64,000 nucleotides of DNA, from positions 124,001 to 188,000 of the forward strand of contig QAYZ01000014.1 of the NCBI GenBank assembly GCA_003054655.1, read 5' to 3'. The position numbers and the translations under genes are program-made. The notes beneath the pieces were generated by a model, which saw only the letters and a list, made by a program, of their open reading frames with translations, was not told where the DNA came from and did no database searches. Below, piece after piece: positions 27,046 through 35,783 of this stretch (within the stretch, counting starts at the first letter, position 1; the number at the start of each line of letters is the position of its first letter). This stretch comes from Spartobacteria bacterium LR76. GTDB lineage: Bacteria > Verrucomicrobiota > Verrucomicrobiia > Chthoniobacterales > Terrimicrobiaceae.

Positions 27046-27624
27046 CTAGGCCCACACAGCTTTGGCGCTCAGGCTCTTTGCCAGGAGTTTCAGATACCTG
27101 GCTCGGGTGATCTCCCGGGCGCCGAAACCCTTCAGGTGCGGGGTGACCCATTGGGTGTCGAGGAGCTGGAACCCTCCGCTCCGCAGCCGCTCCACGAGGC
27201 GCACGAGCGCGACCTTGGATGCGCCGGTCACGGAGTGAAACATCGACTCCCCAAAAAAAGCCGCCCCGAGGCGTACGCCGTAGAGGCCGCCTGCGAGTTG
27301 CCCATCGCGCCACACCTCGACCGAGTGCGCCGTGCCGCTGCGATGGAGGGCGAGGTAGCTGCGGACGAGGGTTTCGTCGATCCAGGTCTCCTCGCGTTGT
27401 CCGCATGCTCTCATCACGGTCTCAAACGCGGTGTCGATGCGGATCTCCCAGGCGGGGTCATTCAAGGTTTTGAGCGTTCCATGGGGGATGTGAAAGTCGT
27501 CGAGCGGGACGATTCCGCGCGGGTCGGGAGAGAAGCAGCGGATCGAGCCGTCCGCCATGGCCATGGGGAACCACCCGGAGGCATACAAACCAAGAAGCTG
27601 CTCCGGCGGAATGATAGTTGCCAT
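27046..27624 (-). CDS. aat: Leucyl/phenylalanyl-tRNA-protein transferase
   Basis: 192 residues. It adds Leu or Phe to N-terminal Arg/Lys of proteins, making them N-degron substrates for ClpS/ClpAP. GLYASGWFPM, then GGLYGVRLGAAFFGESMFH and FQLLDTQWVTPHLKGFGAREI are family blocks. It is shorter than E. coli Aat at the N-terminus. The ATG at 27624 is chosen since an AAAGGA lies about 10 bases before it; the only longer start is a TTG. ClpS and ClpA are not in the window. Confidence 0.9.
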   Translation of the reverse strand: MATIIPPEQLLGLYASGWFPMAMADGSIRCFSPDPRGIVPLDDFHIPHGTLKTLNDPAWEIRIDTAFETVMRACGQREETWIDETLVRSYLALHRSGTAHSVEVWRDGQLAGGLYGVRLGAAFFGESMFHSVTGASKVALVRLVERLRSGGFQLLDTQWVTPHLKGFGAREITRARYLKLLAKSLSAKAVWA

Positions 27625-27653
27625 ACGAGGGTCGTCCTTTCTAATATCCACGC

Positions 27654-27830
27654 GTGAGATGCGTGACAATTCTTATGGGCATAGTGTCCCTGGTCCTCGT
27701 CGGCGGCTGTTCCGTAGCGGAACAGGACGTTAGTGACGTGGGTCAGCAATTTCAGCAAGGCATTCAGGGTCAGGGACGTATCGTGCCAAATAATCCCACG
27801 GCCGACAGCTTCGGCTCCGATTACCAGTAA
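27654..27830 (+). CDS. Small putative lipoprotein (58 aa)
   Basis: A short frame beginning GTG at 27654 (GTG 27663 and ATG 27675 are alternatives) encodes a hydrophobic helix and the lipobox LVLVGGCS. The polar, Gln-rich mature part ([14 protein letters not shown]) ends FGSDYQ. Lipobox, codon pattern and position before guaA support a real gene of unknown function. Its start is within 30 bases of the divergent aat start. Confidence 0.55.
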   Translation: MRCVTILMGIVSLVLVGGCSVAEQDVSDVGQQFQQGIQGQGRIVPNNPTADSFGSDYQ

Positions 27831-27856
27831 CCCAGCATCTCCGCTCCACAACTCTC

Positions 27857-29431
27857 ATGTCCGTTTCATCCTCCACGCCCGAGGACAAGATCGTCATTCT
27901 CGATTTCGGGTCCCAATACACGCAAGTCATCGCCCGCCGCATCCGCGAGTGCCACGTTTATTCGGAAATCGTGCCGTTCACGACCAGCGCGGCGCAGATC
28001 AAAAAGCTCGCTCCCAAGGGCATCATTCTCTCCGGCGGCCCGGCCAGCGTTTATGCCAAGGGCGCTCCCAAGGCGGACAAGGGGATTTACAAGCTCGGCA
28101 TCCCGATCCTCGGCATCTGCTATGGCATGCAGCTCGTTTCGCGCGACCTCGGCGGCCAGGTGGAGCGCTCCGCCCGCCGCGAGTACGGCCCCGGCAGCCT
28201 GAAGGTTGACCGTCGTTCCGACCTCTTCCACGATCTCCCGGCCACCCTCGACGTCTGGAACAGCCACGGCGACAAGGTGACGAAGATGCCCGAGGGCTTC
28301 CGCGCCATCGGCAAGACGGAGAACTCTCCGCACGCCGTCATCGCCGACCCGAAGCGCAAGATTTTCTGTCTCCAGTTCCACCCCGAGGTGGCGCATACGC
28401 CGAAGGGCAAGGAGATCATCCAAAACTTCGTTTACCGCATCTCCGGGTGCAAGCCGAGCTGGACGATGGGCTCCTTCATCGAGCGCATCTGCGAGCAGAT
28501 CCGCGAGCAGGTGGGCGACGGCCAGGTGATCCTCGGCCTCAGCGGCGGGGTGGACTCCTCGGTGGCGGCGGCTCTCATTCACAAGGCGATCGGCGACCAG
28601 CTCATCTGTATCTTTGTCGACAACGGTCTGCTCCGCGCCCGTGAGACGGCGGCGGTGGAGAAGCTCTTCCGCGATAATTTCCACATCCGCATGAAGACCG
28701 TCGACGCGTCGGCGATCTTCCTGAAGAAGCTCAAGGGCGTCACCGATCCCGAAAAGAAGCGCAAGATCATCGGCAACGAGTTCATCAAGGTCTTCGAGGC
28801 TGCGGCCCGCGATCTCAAGAAGTCGTCGCCCGGCAAATATCGCTTCCTCGCCCAGGGCACCCTTTACCCCGACGTGATCGAGAGCGTCTCGATTTCCGGC
28901 AACCCGGCGGCCCTCATCAAGAGCCACCACAATGTCGGCGGCCTGCCCGAGCGCATGAAGTTCGAGCTCGTGGAACCGCTCCGCCAGCTCTTCAAGGACG
29001 AGGTGCGCGAGGTGGGCTCCGAGCTTGGTCTGCCCAAGGAGGTCGTCCATCGCCAGCCTTTCCCGGGGCCGGGTCTCGCCGTGCGCGTGCTCGGCGACAT
29101 CACGGAGGAGAAGCTCCGCATGGTGCGCGAGGCAGATGCCATCGTACTCGAGGAGATGAAGGCCAGCGGGTGGTACTACAAGGTATGGCAGTCCTTCGCC
29201 GTCCTGCTTCCGGTTCGTTCCGTGGGTGTGATGGGTGATGAGCGTACCTATGAGAACACCATCGCTCTGCGTGTGGTGGAGAGCCGCGACGGCATGACCG
29301 CCGACTGGGTGCGCGTGCCGTACGACATCCTCGCCCGCATCTCGACCCGCGTGATCAACGAGGTCGATGGCGTGAATCGCGTCTGCTACGACATTTCCAG
29401 CAAACCTCCTGCCACCATCGAATGGGAGTAA
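27857..29431 (+). CDS. guaA: GMP synthase (glutamine-hydrolysing)
   Basis: 524 residues. It aminates XMP to GMP. The class I glutamine amidotransferase domain (about 11-200) has the nucleophile C88 in GICYGMQL and FHPEV for the His/Glu pair. The ATP-pyrophosphatase domain has LSGGVDSSV near 235. The dimerisation domain ends [18 protein letters not shown]. The ATG at 27857 is supported by family length. It overlaps coaD by 10 bases. Confidence 0.97.
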   Translation: MSVSSSTPEDKIVILDFGSQYTQVIARRIRECHVYSEIVPFTTSAAQIKKLAPKGIILSGGPASVYAKGAPKADKGIYKLGIPILGICYGMQLVSRDLGGQVERSARREYGPGSLKVDRRSDLFHDLPATLDVWNSHGDKVTKMPEGFRAIGKTENSPHAVIADPKRKIFCLQFHPEVAHTPKGKEIIQNFVYRISGCKPSWTMGSFIERICEQIREQVGDGQVILGLSGGVDSSVAAALIHKAIGDQLICIFVDNGLLRARETAAVEKLFRDNFHIRMKTVDASAIFLKKLKGVTDPEKKRKIIGNEFIKVFEAAARDLKKSSPGKYRFLAQGTLYPDVIESVSISGNPAALIKSHHNVGGLPERMKFELVEPLRQLFKDEVREVGSELGLPKEVVHRQPFPGPGLAVRVLGDITEEKLRMVREADAIVLEEMKASGWYYKVWQSFAVLLPVRSVGVMGDERTYENTIALRVVESRDGMTADWVRVPYDILARISTRVINEVDGVNRVCYDISSKPPATIEWE

Positions 29432-29907
29432 CCCGCGCCATCTATCCCGGCAGTTTCGATCCGATCACGCTCGGCCATCTGGATATCATCCACCGGGCGC
29501 GCCGGATGTTTGACTCCGTGGTCGTGGCGGTCGCCTTCAACGAGGCGAAAAAGCCCCTTTTCACCGAGCCGGAGCGCATTGCCATGGTCGAGGAGGCCCT
29601 GGGCGGCGCTCCCGGCATCGAGGTGCGCCAGCTCGATGGGCTGCTCGTGGATTTTGCCCGCGACCAGGAGGCTTACGTCATCGTGCGCGGTCTGCGGGCG
29701 GTGTCGGACTTCGAGTTTGAGTTCCAGATGGCGCTGATGAACCGGCGGCTGGAGCCCCGGCTCGAGACGATCTTCCTCACTCCGAAGGAGGACTACACGT
29801 ATCTCAGCTCCCGCATCGTCAAGGAAGTGGCCAAGCTCGGGGGCGATGTGCGCCCTTTTGTGCCGCCCAACGTTGTGCGGCTGCTCAAGGAGAAGTATTC
29901 TAGATAA
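29422..29907 (+). CDS. coaD: Phosphopantetheine adenylyltransferase
   Basis: 161 residues, catalysing the penultimate step of coenzyme A synthesis. [16 protein letters not shown] carries the T/HxGH nucleotidyl-transfer motif, and [12 protein letters not shown] is the ISSS-like motif. The start lies inside the end of guaA. Its TAA shares a base with the yceD ATG, so translation is coupled. Confidence 0.96.
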   Translation: MGVTRAIYPGSFDPITLGHLDIIHRARRMFDSVVVAVAFNEAKKPLFTEPERIAMVEEALGGAPGIEVRQLDGLLVDFARDQEAYVIVRGLRAVSDFEFEFQMALMNRRLEPRLETIFLTPKEDYTYLSSRIVKEVAKLGGDVRPFVPPNVVRLLKEKYSR

Positions 29908-30356
29908 TGAAAGTTCATCTGCACCAGATCCCCCAGGGCGGCACTTTGCTGATCGAGGGGGAGGAGGACGCGTCGTTCCTCGGCCTCGAGGAGGCGGATG
30001 CCAGGGCCCTGTCGCCTGTCCGTTACGCGCTCGATGTCGGCCTGTCCGATGGCGGGCTTTTTGCCACCGGATGGGTGGAGGTCGAGGTCGAGCTTCGCTG
30101 CGTCGCCTGCCTGGAGACCTACCCGACGAAGGTCCGGATCGACCCATTTGCCCTCCAAAAAGAGTTGGATGGACGAGAGTTGGTTGACTTGACGGAGGAG
30201 ATTCGAGAAGATATTCATCTTGCCCTTCCCTCGTACCCACGATGTGATGCCGAGGGGGAAAGGGCGTGTCCAGCCAGCTTTCCGCGGGCGTCTGCAACCG
30301 AGTCGTCAGGCGCTGTTGCTTGGGATGCCTTGGACAAACTGAAAAATAAAGACTGA
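29907..30356 (+). CDS. yceD: YceD/DUF177 family protein
   Basis: 149 residues. It carries the family's central CxxC (RCVACLETYP) and later acidic region (LVDLTEEIREDIHLALPSYPRC). The position directly before rpmF is the conserved yceD-rpmF arrangement seen across bacteria; the protein has been linked to 23S rRNA processing in plants and bacteria. It starts on the last base of the coaD stop and ends 2 bases before rpmF. Confidence 0.88.
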   Translation: MKVHLHQIPQGGTLLIEGEEDASFLGLEEADARALSPVRYALDVGLSDGGLFATGWVEVEVELRCVACLETYPTKVRIDPFALQKELDGRELVDLTEEIREDIHLALPSYPRCDAEGERACPASFPRASATESSGAVAWDALDKLKNKD

Positions 30357-30358
30357 TT

Positions 30359-30544
30359 ATGGGAGTTCCTAAACGTAAAACCTCAAAGATGCGCCTTCGC
30401 ACCCGCAAGGCAGCCAACCGCTGGCATGCGCCGAAGCTTTCGAAGTGCCCGCAGTGCGGTGCCGCCGCGCGCGCCCACACCGCCTGCCCGGCTTGCGGAT
30501 ATTACAAAGGACGCCAGGTCCTGACCGTCGACGCTGCCGAATAA
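30359..30544 (+). CDS. rpmF: 50S ribosomal protein bL32 (zinc-ribbon form)
   Basis: 61 residues. GVPKRKTSKMRLRTRKAANR is the basic N-terminus. A zinc ribbon of two CxxC knuckles follows (CPQCGAAARAHTACPACGYY), so this is the zinc-containing C+ form. Zinc-free paralogues are used under Zn limitation in some bacteria; none is visible here. Confidence 0.96.
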   Translation: MGVPKRKTSKMRLRTRKAANRWHAPKLSKCPQCGAAARAHTACPACGYYKGRQVLTVDAAE

Positions 30545-30599
30545 GTAGTTCCCGGCGCGCCATGGCTGGTTTCTTCAGCACAGTCGCAAAAATTGATCA

Positions 30600-30620
30600 A
30601 GGGGCCGCTCGTCGGCCCCT
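30600..30620 (+). terminator. GC hairpin between rpmF and plsX
   Basis: AGGGGCCG (30600-30607) pairs with CGGCCCCT (30613-30620) around a 5-base loop. A pyrimidine run (CCTCTTTC) follows. It could attenuate after rpmF or, ending 9 bases before the plsX ATG where no Shine-Dalgarno is present, affect plsX translation. Confidence 0.45.
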
Positions 30621-30629
30621 CCTCTTTCA

Positions 30630-31649
30630 ATGAGGCTGGCTCTCGATGCCATGGGGGGTGATTACGCCCCCGCGAACCCCGTTGCGGGTGTCGTCCAGGC
30701 GCTGCGTCAGTATCCCGATTTCACCGTCATTCTTGTCGGCGACGAAGCCAGGGTTCGTGCGGAGGTAGCGAAGCACGACCTGAGCGGAGTCGCCGATCGC
30801 GTCTCGTACTACCATGCCTCACAGGTCGTGGAGATGGGCGAGAGCGGACTGGAGAGTGTCCGGAAGAAGAAGGATTCCTCGGTCAGCCGAGCGGTCGATC
30901 TCATCAAGGAAGGGAAGGCGGATGCCGTGGTGTCCGCTGGTCATACCGGCGCGCTCGTCGCGGCCGCGACGATCAAGCTGCGCACCCTGAGCGGGATTCA
31001 CCGCCCCGGGCTGGCTGTTGTCATTCCCGCTGATCCCAAGGGATTCCTCCTGATCGACGCCGGAGCCAATATCGATCCCGCCCCCGAGCACATCGTGGGC
31101 TACTCGATCATGGGCAGCATCTACGTGCGCGAGATCCTTGGGTACAAGGAGCCCCGCGTCGGCCTGATGTCCATCGGCACGGAGGCCAGCAAAGGCAACG
31201 AATTTACCAAATCCTGCTACGAACTCCTCGAGCAGGCACCCATCAACTTTGCCGGAAACGTCGAGGGGCATGGGCTTTTCAAAGACCCCGTCGAGGTCGT
31301 CGTCTGCGACGGCTTCGTGGGCAACATCCTCCTCAAGACCGTGGAGGGCCTGGCCAAGTCGCTCTTCCAGTGGATCAAGAAGGAGATCGTCAAATCGCCC
31401 GTCCGCATGCTGGGCGCGTGGCTTTCCAAGGGCGCGTTCCTGGCGATCCGCAAGCAGACCAGCACCGACGAGTATGGCGGCAGCCCGCTGCTCGGCGTGA
31501 ATGGCGTCTGCATCAAGGCGCACGGCAATTCCTCTCCTACGGCCATCAAGAATGCGGTGCGCGTCGCGCGCGAATTTGTTGCCCAACGGGTCAATGAGCG
31601 CATAGTAGAGGCCATCGATACCCATCATGAAAAACTCGCCGCGCAGTAA
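30630..31649 (+). CDS. plsX: Phosphate acyltransferase PlsX
   Basis: 339 residues. It converts acyl-ACP to acyl-phosphate for phospholipid synthesis. LALDAMGGDYAP at the start, SAGHTGALVAAA, LIDAGAN and the late DEYGGSPLLGVNGVCIKAHGNS are PlsX blocks. It follows rpmF, as is usual, and overlaps the start of fabH by 23 bases. Confidence 0.96.
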   Translation: MRLALDAMGGDYAPANPVAGVVQALRQYPDFTVILVGDEARVRAEVAKHDLSGVADRVSYYHASQVVEMGESGLESVRKKKDSSVSRAVDLIKEGKADAVVSAGHTGALVAAATIKLRTLSGIHRPGLAVVIPADPKGFLLIDAGANIDPAPEHIVGYSIMGSIYVREILGYKEPRVGLMSIGTEASKGNEFTKSCYELLEQAPINFAGNVEGHGLFKDPVEVVVCDGFVGNILLKTVEGLAKSLFQWIKKEIVKSPVRMLGAWLSKGAFLAIRKQTSTDEYGGSPLLGVNGVCIKAHGNSSPTAIKNAVRVAREFVAQRVNERIVEAIDTHHEKLAAQ

Positions 31650-32643
31650 AGTGCGCCAGCCCTCCCGCGCCGTTTCCATCGTCGGAACCGGCAGCTATGT
31701 TCCCGAGAAGGTTCTCACCAACGCAGAACTGGAAAAGATGGTCGACACCACGGATGAGTGGATCGTCTCCCGCACGGGCATCAAGGAGCGCCGCATCGCT
31801 GCGGAGGGAGAGTTCACCAGCCATATGGCGGCCAATGCCGCCCGGCGTGCCATGGAACAGGCGGGGGTGACGGCTGAGGAGATCCAGCTCATCGTCGTGG
31901 CCACGGTCACGCCAGACACCTTTTTCCCTTCGACCGCCTGCCACGTGCAGCGCCAGCTTGGGGCGAAGAACGCCGCGTGTTTCGATATTTCCGCGGCGTG
32001 CTCCGGGTTTCTCTACGGCATCGAGGTCGCCCAGCAGTTCATCAGCAATCATACCTACGAGACCATCCTGGTCATCGGGGCGGACCGTCTCAGCTCGATC
32101 GTCAACTGGAAGGACCGCAACACCTGCGTGCTCTTCGGTGACGGAGCGGGTGCGGCCATCCTGCGGTATCGCGCTGGCTCGCATGGGGTTATCAATACCT
32201 TCATGGGGAGCGACGGCAACTACGGAGACATCCTGCACATGCCCGGCGGCGGTTGCGCCATGCCGATCACGGCGGAAAACGTCGACCAGCGCCTGAACAC
32301 CCTGCATATGAATGGGCGCGAGACCTTCAAGCAGGCCGTCATCTCGATGATGGCCGCGGCCAATACCGCCCTCGACCGCGCGGGTCTCAAGGTGGAGGAT
32401 CTCACCTGTGTGATCCCGCATCAGGCCAATCTCCGCATCATCGAGGCCCTGGCCGATCGCATGGACCTGCCGCTCGACCGGTTCCATATGAACCTCGACA
32501 AGTACGGCAATACCTCCGCTGCGGCGGTCGCCATCGCCCTCGACGAGGCCAATCGCATCGGTCGCTTCAAGGTCGGCGATTACATCCTCATGGTGGTCTT
32601 TGGCGGCGGTCTGACCTACGCCAGCTCCGTCGTCCAGTGGTAG
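31627..32643 (+). CDS. fabH: Beta-ketoacyl-ACP synthase III
   Basis: 338 residues. It condenses acetyl-CoA with malonyl-ACP to start fatty acid synthesis. The active-site Cys is C125 in DISAACSGF. His lies in CVIPHQANLRI and Asn in KYGNTSAAA, completing the Cys-His-Asn triad. The N-terminus carries about 13 extra residues (KNSPRSKVRQPSR) before VSIVGTGSYVPE. These overlap the plsX end, so the true start might be slightly downstream. Confidence 0.96.
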   Translation: MKNSPRSKVRQPSRAVSIVGTGSYVPEKVLTNAELEKMVDTTDEWIVSRTGIKERRIAAEGEFTSHMAANAARRAMEQAGVTAEEIQLIVVATVTPDTFFPSTACHVQRQLGAKNAACFDISAACSGFLYGIEVAQQFISNHTYETILVIGADRLSSIVNWKDRNTCVLFGDGAGAAILRYRAGSHGVINTFMGSDGNYGDILHMPGGGCAMPITAENVDQRLNTLHMNGRETFKQAVISMMAAANTALDRAGLKVEDLTCVIPHQANLRIIEALADRMDLPLDRFHMNLDKYGNTSAAAVAIALDEANRIGRFKVGDYILMVVFGGGLTYASSVVQW

Positions 32644-32651
32644 GGCGGGGG

Positions 32652-32678
32652 CTTTCCGCCCTCGCTTCCTGCGGAAAG
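32652..32678 (+). terminator. Hairpin after fabH
   Basis: CTTTCCGC (32652-32659) pairs with GCGGAAAG (32671-32678) around an 11-base loop, 9 bases after the fabH stop. No T-run follows, so intrinsic termination is uncertain; it may instead stabilise the 3' end. Confidence 0.35.
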
Positions 32679-32696
32679 ATGTGCCAGCTTTAGGGC

Positions 32697-33545
32697 ATGC
32701 TCATCGATACCCACGCGCATCTCGACTACCCGGACTACCAGCAGGATCTCGACGAGGTGCTGGCCCGGGCGGCAAATGAAGGGGTGACTCGGGTCATCAC
32801 GATCGGCACCGGTCTCGAAAGCAGCGCCCGCGCCATCGCCATCGCGGAGAAATATCCCCAGGTCTACGCCGTCGTGGGAGTGCATCCCACCAATGTCCTT
32901 GAGGAGGAGGCGGATTTTCTGCCCGCCCTGCGTGATCTCGCCAGCCACCCGAAGGTCGCCGCCATCGGGGAGACCGGTCTCGATTATCACCGCCTGCCCA
33001 GCGAAGCCCTGCAATCCTCGCCCGCCATCGCCGCTCTCCAGGCGGAAAGCCCCGACGATGCCCAGGCTGCCGTGATGGATGGCGCCTACAAATCGGCCCA
33101 GGCCGATGCCTTTCGCATGCAGCTCGATCTCGCGGTGGAACTCGGGCTCAACGTCGTCATCCACCAGCGCGACGCCTGGGACGATACGCTCGATATTCTC
33201 AAGCCCTACACCGGGAAGGTGCGCGGGGTGTACCATTGCTTTGGCAATTTCCCCGACCAGGCCCGGGAGATTCTCGCGCTCGGGCACCTGGTTTCCTTTA
33301 CCGGCATCGTCACCTTCAAAAACGCCGGACTGGCCGGGGAGTGCGCGGCCACGCTGCCCCTGGATTCCTTCATGGTCGAGACGGATTGCCCCTATCTCGC
33401 TCCGGTCCCGTTCCGTGGAAAACGCTGCGAACCCGCCCACACGCGCCTGGTGGCGGAAAAGATCGCTGCGAGCCGGGGCATATCAGTGCAGGATCTCGCT
33501 TCCGCCACGACCCAGACGGCGGAAGGGTTTTTTCGCCTCCAATAG
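32697..33545 (+). CDS. tatD: TatD family metal-dependent hydrolase/DNase
   Basis: 282 residues, TIM-barrel. Metal ligands fit the family: H6 and H8 in THAHLD, E92 in GETGLDY, His in VIHQRD, His in YHCFG and Asp in VETDCPY. There is an unusual insert of about 35 residues (roughly 100-136) between GETGLDYH and the next helix; otherwise it is normal. It lies 53 bases after fabH and 50 before the chemosensory operon. Confidence 0.9.
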   Translation: MLIDTHAHLDYPDYQQDLDEVLARAANEGVTRVITIGTGLESSARAIAIAEKYPQVYAVVGVHPTNVLEEEADFLPALRDLASHPKVAAIGETGLDYHRLPSEALQSSPAIAALQAESPDDAQAAVMDGAYKSAQADAFRMQLDLAVELGLNVVIHQRDAWDDTLDILKPYTGKVRGVYHCFGNFPDQAREILALGHLVSFTGIVTFKNAGLAGECAATLPLDSFMVETDCPYLAPVPFRGKRCEPAHTRLVAEKIAASRGISVQDLASATTQTAEGFFRLQ

Positions 33546-33548
33546 ACT

Positions 33549-33591
33549 GCAACGTTGCGTTGATCTGGCGAAATCGTTAGGGTGGCCAGAT
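33549..33591 (+). promoter_or_regulatory. Palindromes in the leader of the Wsp-like operon
   Basis: A perfect 10-base palindrome GCAACGTTGC lies at 33549-33558. An inverted repeat ATCTGGC (33563-33569) / GCCAGAT (33585-33591) with a 15-base spacer ends 4 bases before the MCP start codon. Either could be an operator or an RNA hairpin over the start; no clear promoter boxes were identified. Confidence 0.35.
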
Positions 33592-33595
33592 AGCT

Positions 33596-35326
33596 ATGCG
33601 TTGGACTATCAACCGCCAGATCGCTGCGGGTTATGCGATTTCCCTCCTCTTCGTCATCGCTCTGGGCGGTACGGCGTATTGGGCCTCTCATCAGATGCTC
33701 GATGCCTTCAGCCAGCGCCGGAATGCGACCCTGATCATTCTCGCTTCCGATCAGGTGCTGACCCTGATCCAGGATGCGGAAAGCGGGCAGCGCGGCTATT
33801 TGCTCACGGGGGCCGAGCCTTACCTGGAGCCCTACCGTTCGGCGGCTTCCCGCCTTCCTTCCGCCGTCGATAACCTGAAGCTTTTGCTGGGAAAATCGGC
33901 CCTGGGACAGGATGGCGTGGCTGACTTGCAGACAGCGGTGAATGACAGGCTCGCCGAGCTGGCGCATACGATCGATCTGAAACGTGCGGCGCAAGGTGCC
34001 GCGGCCCTGGATGTTGTGAACCAGGGAGCGGGCCGGGAGGCGATGGATCGCATCCGCCAGAGGCTGGATGTCATCAAGCAGGCTCAAGTCAGCGAGCAGG
34101 ATACCCGCAATAAAGAGGCGCAAAGCGCCTCGGCCTTCCTGCTTGATGTGCTCGCCATCGGCATCCCGCTTTCCGTCGTCGTGATGATCCTCTCGGGCAT
34201 GGTTACGTCGCGCCGCATCCTCAAGCCGGTCGAGGAAATCACCGCGGCGGCGCGCGCGGTCTCGGAGGGAGACCTCGCCGTGCAGCTTCCCGAGAAATCC
34301 AAGCTCGAGGAGATCCATGCGCTCACGCGGTCCTTTGAGGGCATGGTGGCTTCCCTGCGCCAATCGGCCAGCTTGAGCGAGCGCCTTGCCTCCGGCGACC
34401 TGACGGTCGAGATCAAGCCGCTCTCCGGCAAGGATGTCGTCGGCAAGTCGCAGGCCGACATGGTAACGAAGCTTTCCGACCTGATCGAGCAGGTGCAGCG
34501 CTCCGGCGTGCAGGTGAACTCCTCCGCCGTGCAGATCGCCGCCACGTCGAAGGAGCAGCAAAGCACGGCCAGCGAGATGGCCTCCACGACCACGGAGATC
34601 AGCGCGACCTCCAAGGAGATCAGCGTGACGGCGGCGGAACTTTTGAAGGCGGCGGACACCATGAACGAAGCCTGCCAGCGCCTCGCAGGCCTGGCCGTCG
34701 ATGGAAAGGAAGGCCTGCTGCGCATGGAGCAGGTCATGCGCCAGATCATCGACGCCTCGGCGGCAATCACCGCGCGCTTTGGGGAGATGAATGATCGCGC
34801 CGGGACGATCAGCTCCGTCGTCACCACCATCACCAAGGTGGCCGATCAGACGAATCTCCTGTCGCTCAATGCCGCCATCGAGGCCGAGAAGGCGGGCGAA
34901 TACGGCAGGGGCTTTTCCGTGGTGGCGGCCGAGATTCGCCGCCTGGCCGACCAGACCGCCGCCTCCACGCTCGACATCGAGCAGATGGTGAAGGAAATGC
35001 TCGCCTCGGTCTCGGCCGGGGTGATGGGCATGGACAAGTTTTCCGAAGAGGTGCGCCGCAACGCCCACGAGGTGACCGATGTCACCCGCCAGATCGACGG
35101 CATGATCGAGCAGGTCCAGTTGCTCGCTCCCAGCGTCGAGTCGGTCTACGAGGGCATGCGCACCCAGACCCAGGGTTCCGCCCAGATCAGCGAGGCGCTC
35201 GTCCAGCTCGGCGACGCAGCCCGGCAGACGGCGGATGCCATCCGGGATTCCAACCGGGCTGTCGAGCAGCTCAACGAGGCGACGGGGGGACTCCAGAAGG
35301 CCGTCTCCCGGTTCAAACTGAGGTAA
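33596..35326 (+). CDS. wspA: WspA-like methyl-accepting chemotaxis protein with CHASE3-like sensor
   Basis: 576 residues. Helix 1 (about 8-28) leads to a periplasmic CHASE3-like helical region ([13 protein letters not shown] near 60-73), a second helix (about 183-203), HAMP, then the signalling coiled coil. The hairpin tip reads [20 protein letters not shown] followed by [20 protein letters not shown], which I recall as nearly identical to Pseudomonas WspA, together with [17 protein letters not shown]. In Wsp systems it senses surface contact. It is the first gene of a seven-gene operon plus YajQ, one base before the CheW gene. Confidence 0.92.
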   Translation: MRWTINRQIAAGYAISLLFVIALGGTAYWASHQMLDAFSQRRNATLIILASDQVLTLIQDAESGQRGYLLTGAEPYLEPYRSAASRLPSAVDNLKLLLGKSALGQDGVADLQTAVNDRLAELAHTIDLKRAAQGAAALDVVNQGAGREAMDRIRQRLDVIKQAQVSEQDTRNKEAQSASAFLLDVLAIGIPLSVVVMILSGMVTSRRILKPVEEITAAARAVSEGDLAVQLPEKSKLEEIHALTRSFEGMVASLRQSASLSERLASGDLTVEIKPLSGKDVVGKSQADMVTKLSDLIEQVQRSGVQVNSSAVQIAATSKEQQSTASEMASTTTEISATSKEISVTAAELLKAADTMNEACQRLAGLAVDGKEGLLRMEQVMRQIIDASAAITARFGEMNDRAGTISSVVTTITKVADQTNLLSLNAAIEAEKAGEYGRGFSVVAAEIRRLADQTAASTLDIEQMVKEMLASVSAGVMGMDKFSEEVRRNAHEVTDVTRQIDGMIEQVQLLAPSVESVYEGMRTQTQGSAQISEALVQLGDAARQTADAIRDSNRAVEQLNEATGGLQKAVSRFKLR

Positions 35327-35327
35327 T

Positions 35328-35783
35328 ATGCTCTATGTCGTTTGCCGTATCGGGGACGACGCCTACGCCTTGCCGGCAGGTGCGGTCGACAAGGTGCTGC
35401 CCTTTGCCGCCCTCAAGCCTCTGCCTGGCGCGGTGCGGGGACTCGCCGGCGTGCTGAACTACCAGGGGCAGTCTGTTCCCGTGGTCGATCTCGGGCTGCT
35501 TTTTCAGGGAGTTCCCACCCCGGAGGCCTTTGGCTCCCGCATCATCCTGTGCCAGGCACCGGGGCTTCGTTCCGGGCGGCTGGGAATCCTGGTTGAATGC
35601 GTCGATGGTGTATCGGCTGTTCCGGAGGAGTCCTTCACTCCTCCCGGCGCGTCGGCCGATCCGTGCCTGGGGGATGTTGCGCCTGCAGCGGGTTCGTTCA
35701 TCCAGCGCATCGAGCTGCCTTCGGTATTGCCTGATGATGTGCTGGAAAGCCTCGGCTGGAGCGAGGCAGGGGAGGCGGCGTGA
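35328..35783 (+). CDS. wspB: CheW-like coupling protein (WspB position)
   Basis: 151 residues of one CheW/SH3-like domain. It has DDAYALPAGAVDKVLPFAAL, GVLNYQGQSVPVVDLG and GILVECVDGV. It bridges the receptor and the CheA-type kinase. It begins 1 base after the MCP stop and overlaps cheR by 4 bases, with the GTG start of cheR inside its end. Confidence 0.9.
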   Translation: MLYVVCRIGDDAYALPAGAVDKVLPFAALKPLPGAVRGLAGVLNYQGQSVPVVDLGLLFQGVPTPEAFGSRIILCQAPGLRSGRLGILVECVDGVSAVPEESFTPPGASADPCLGDVAPAAGSFIQRIELPSVLPDDVLESLGWSEAGEAA

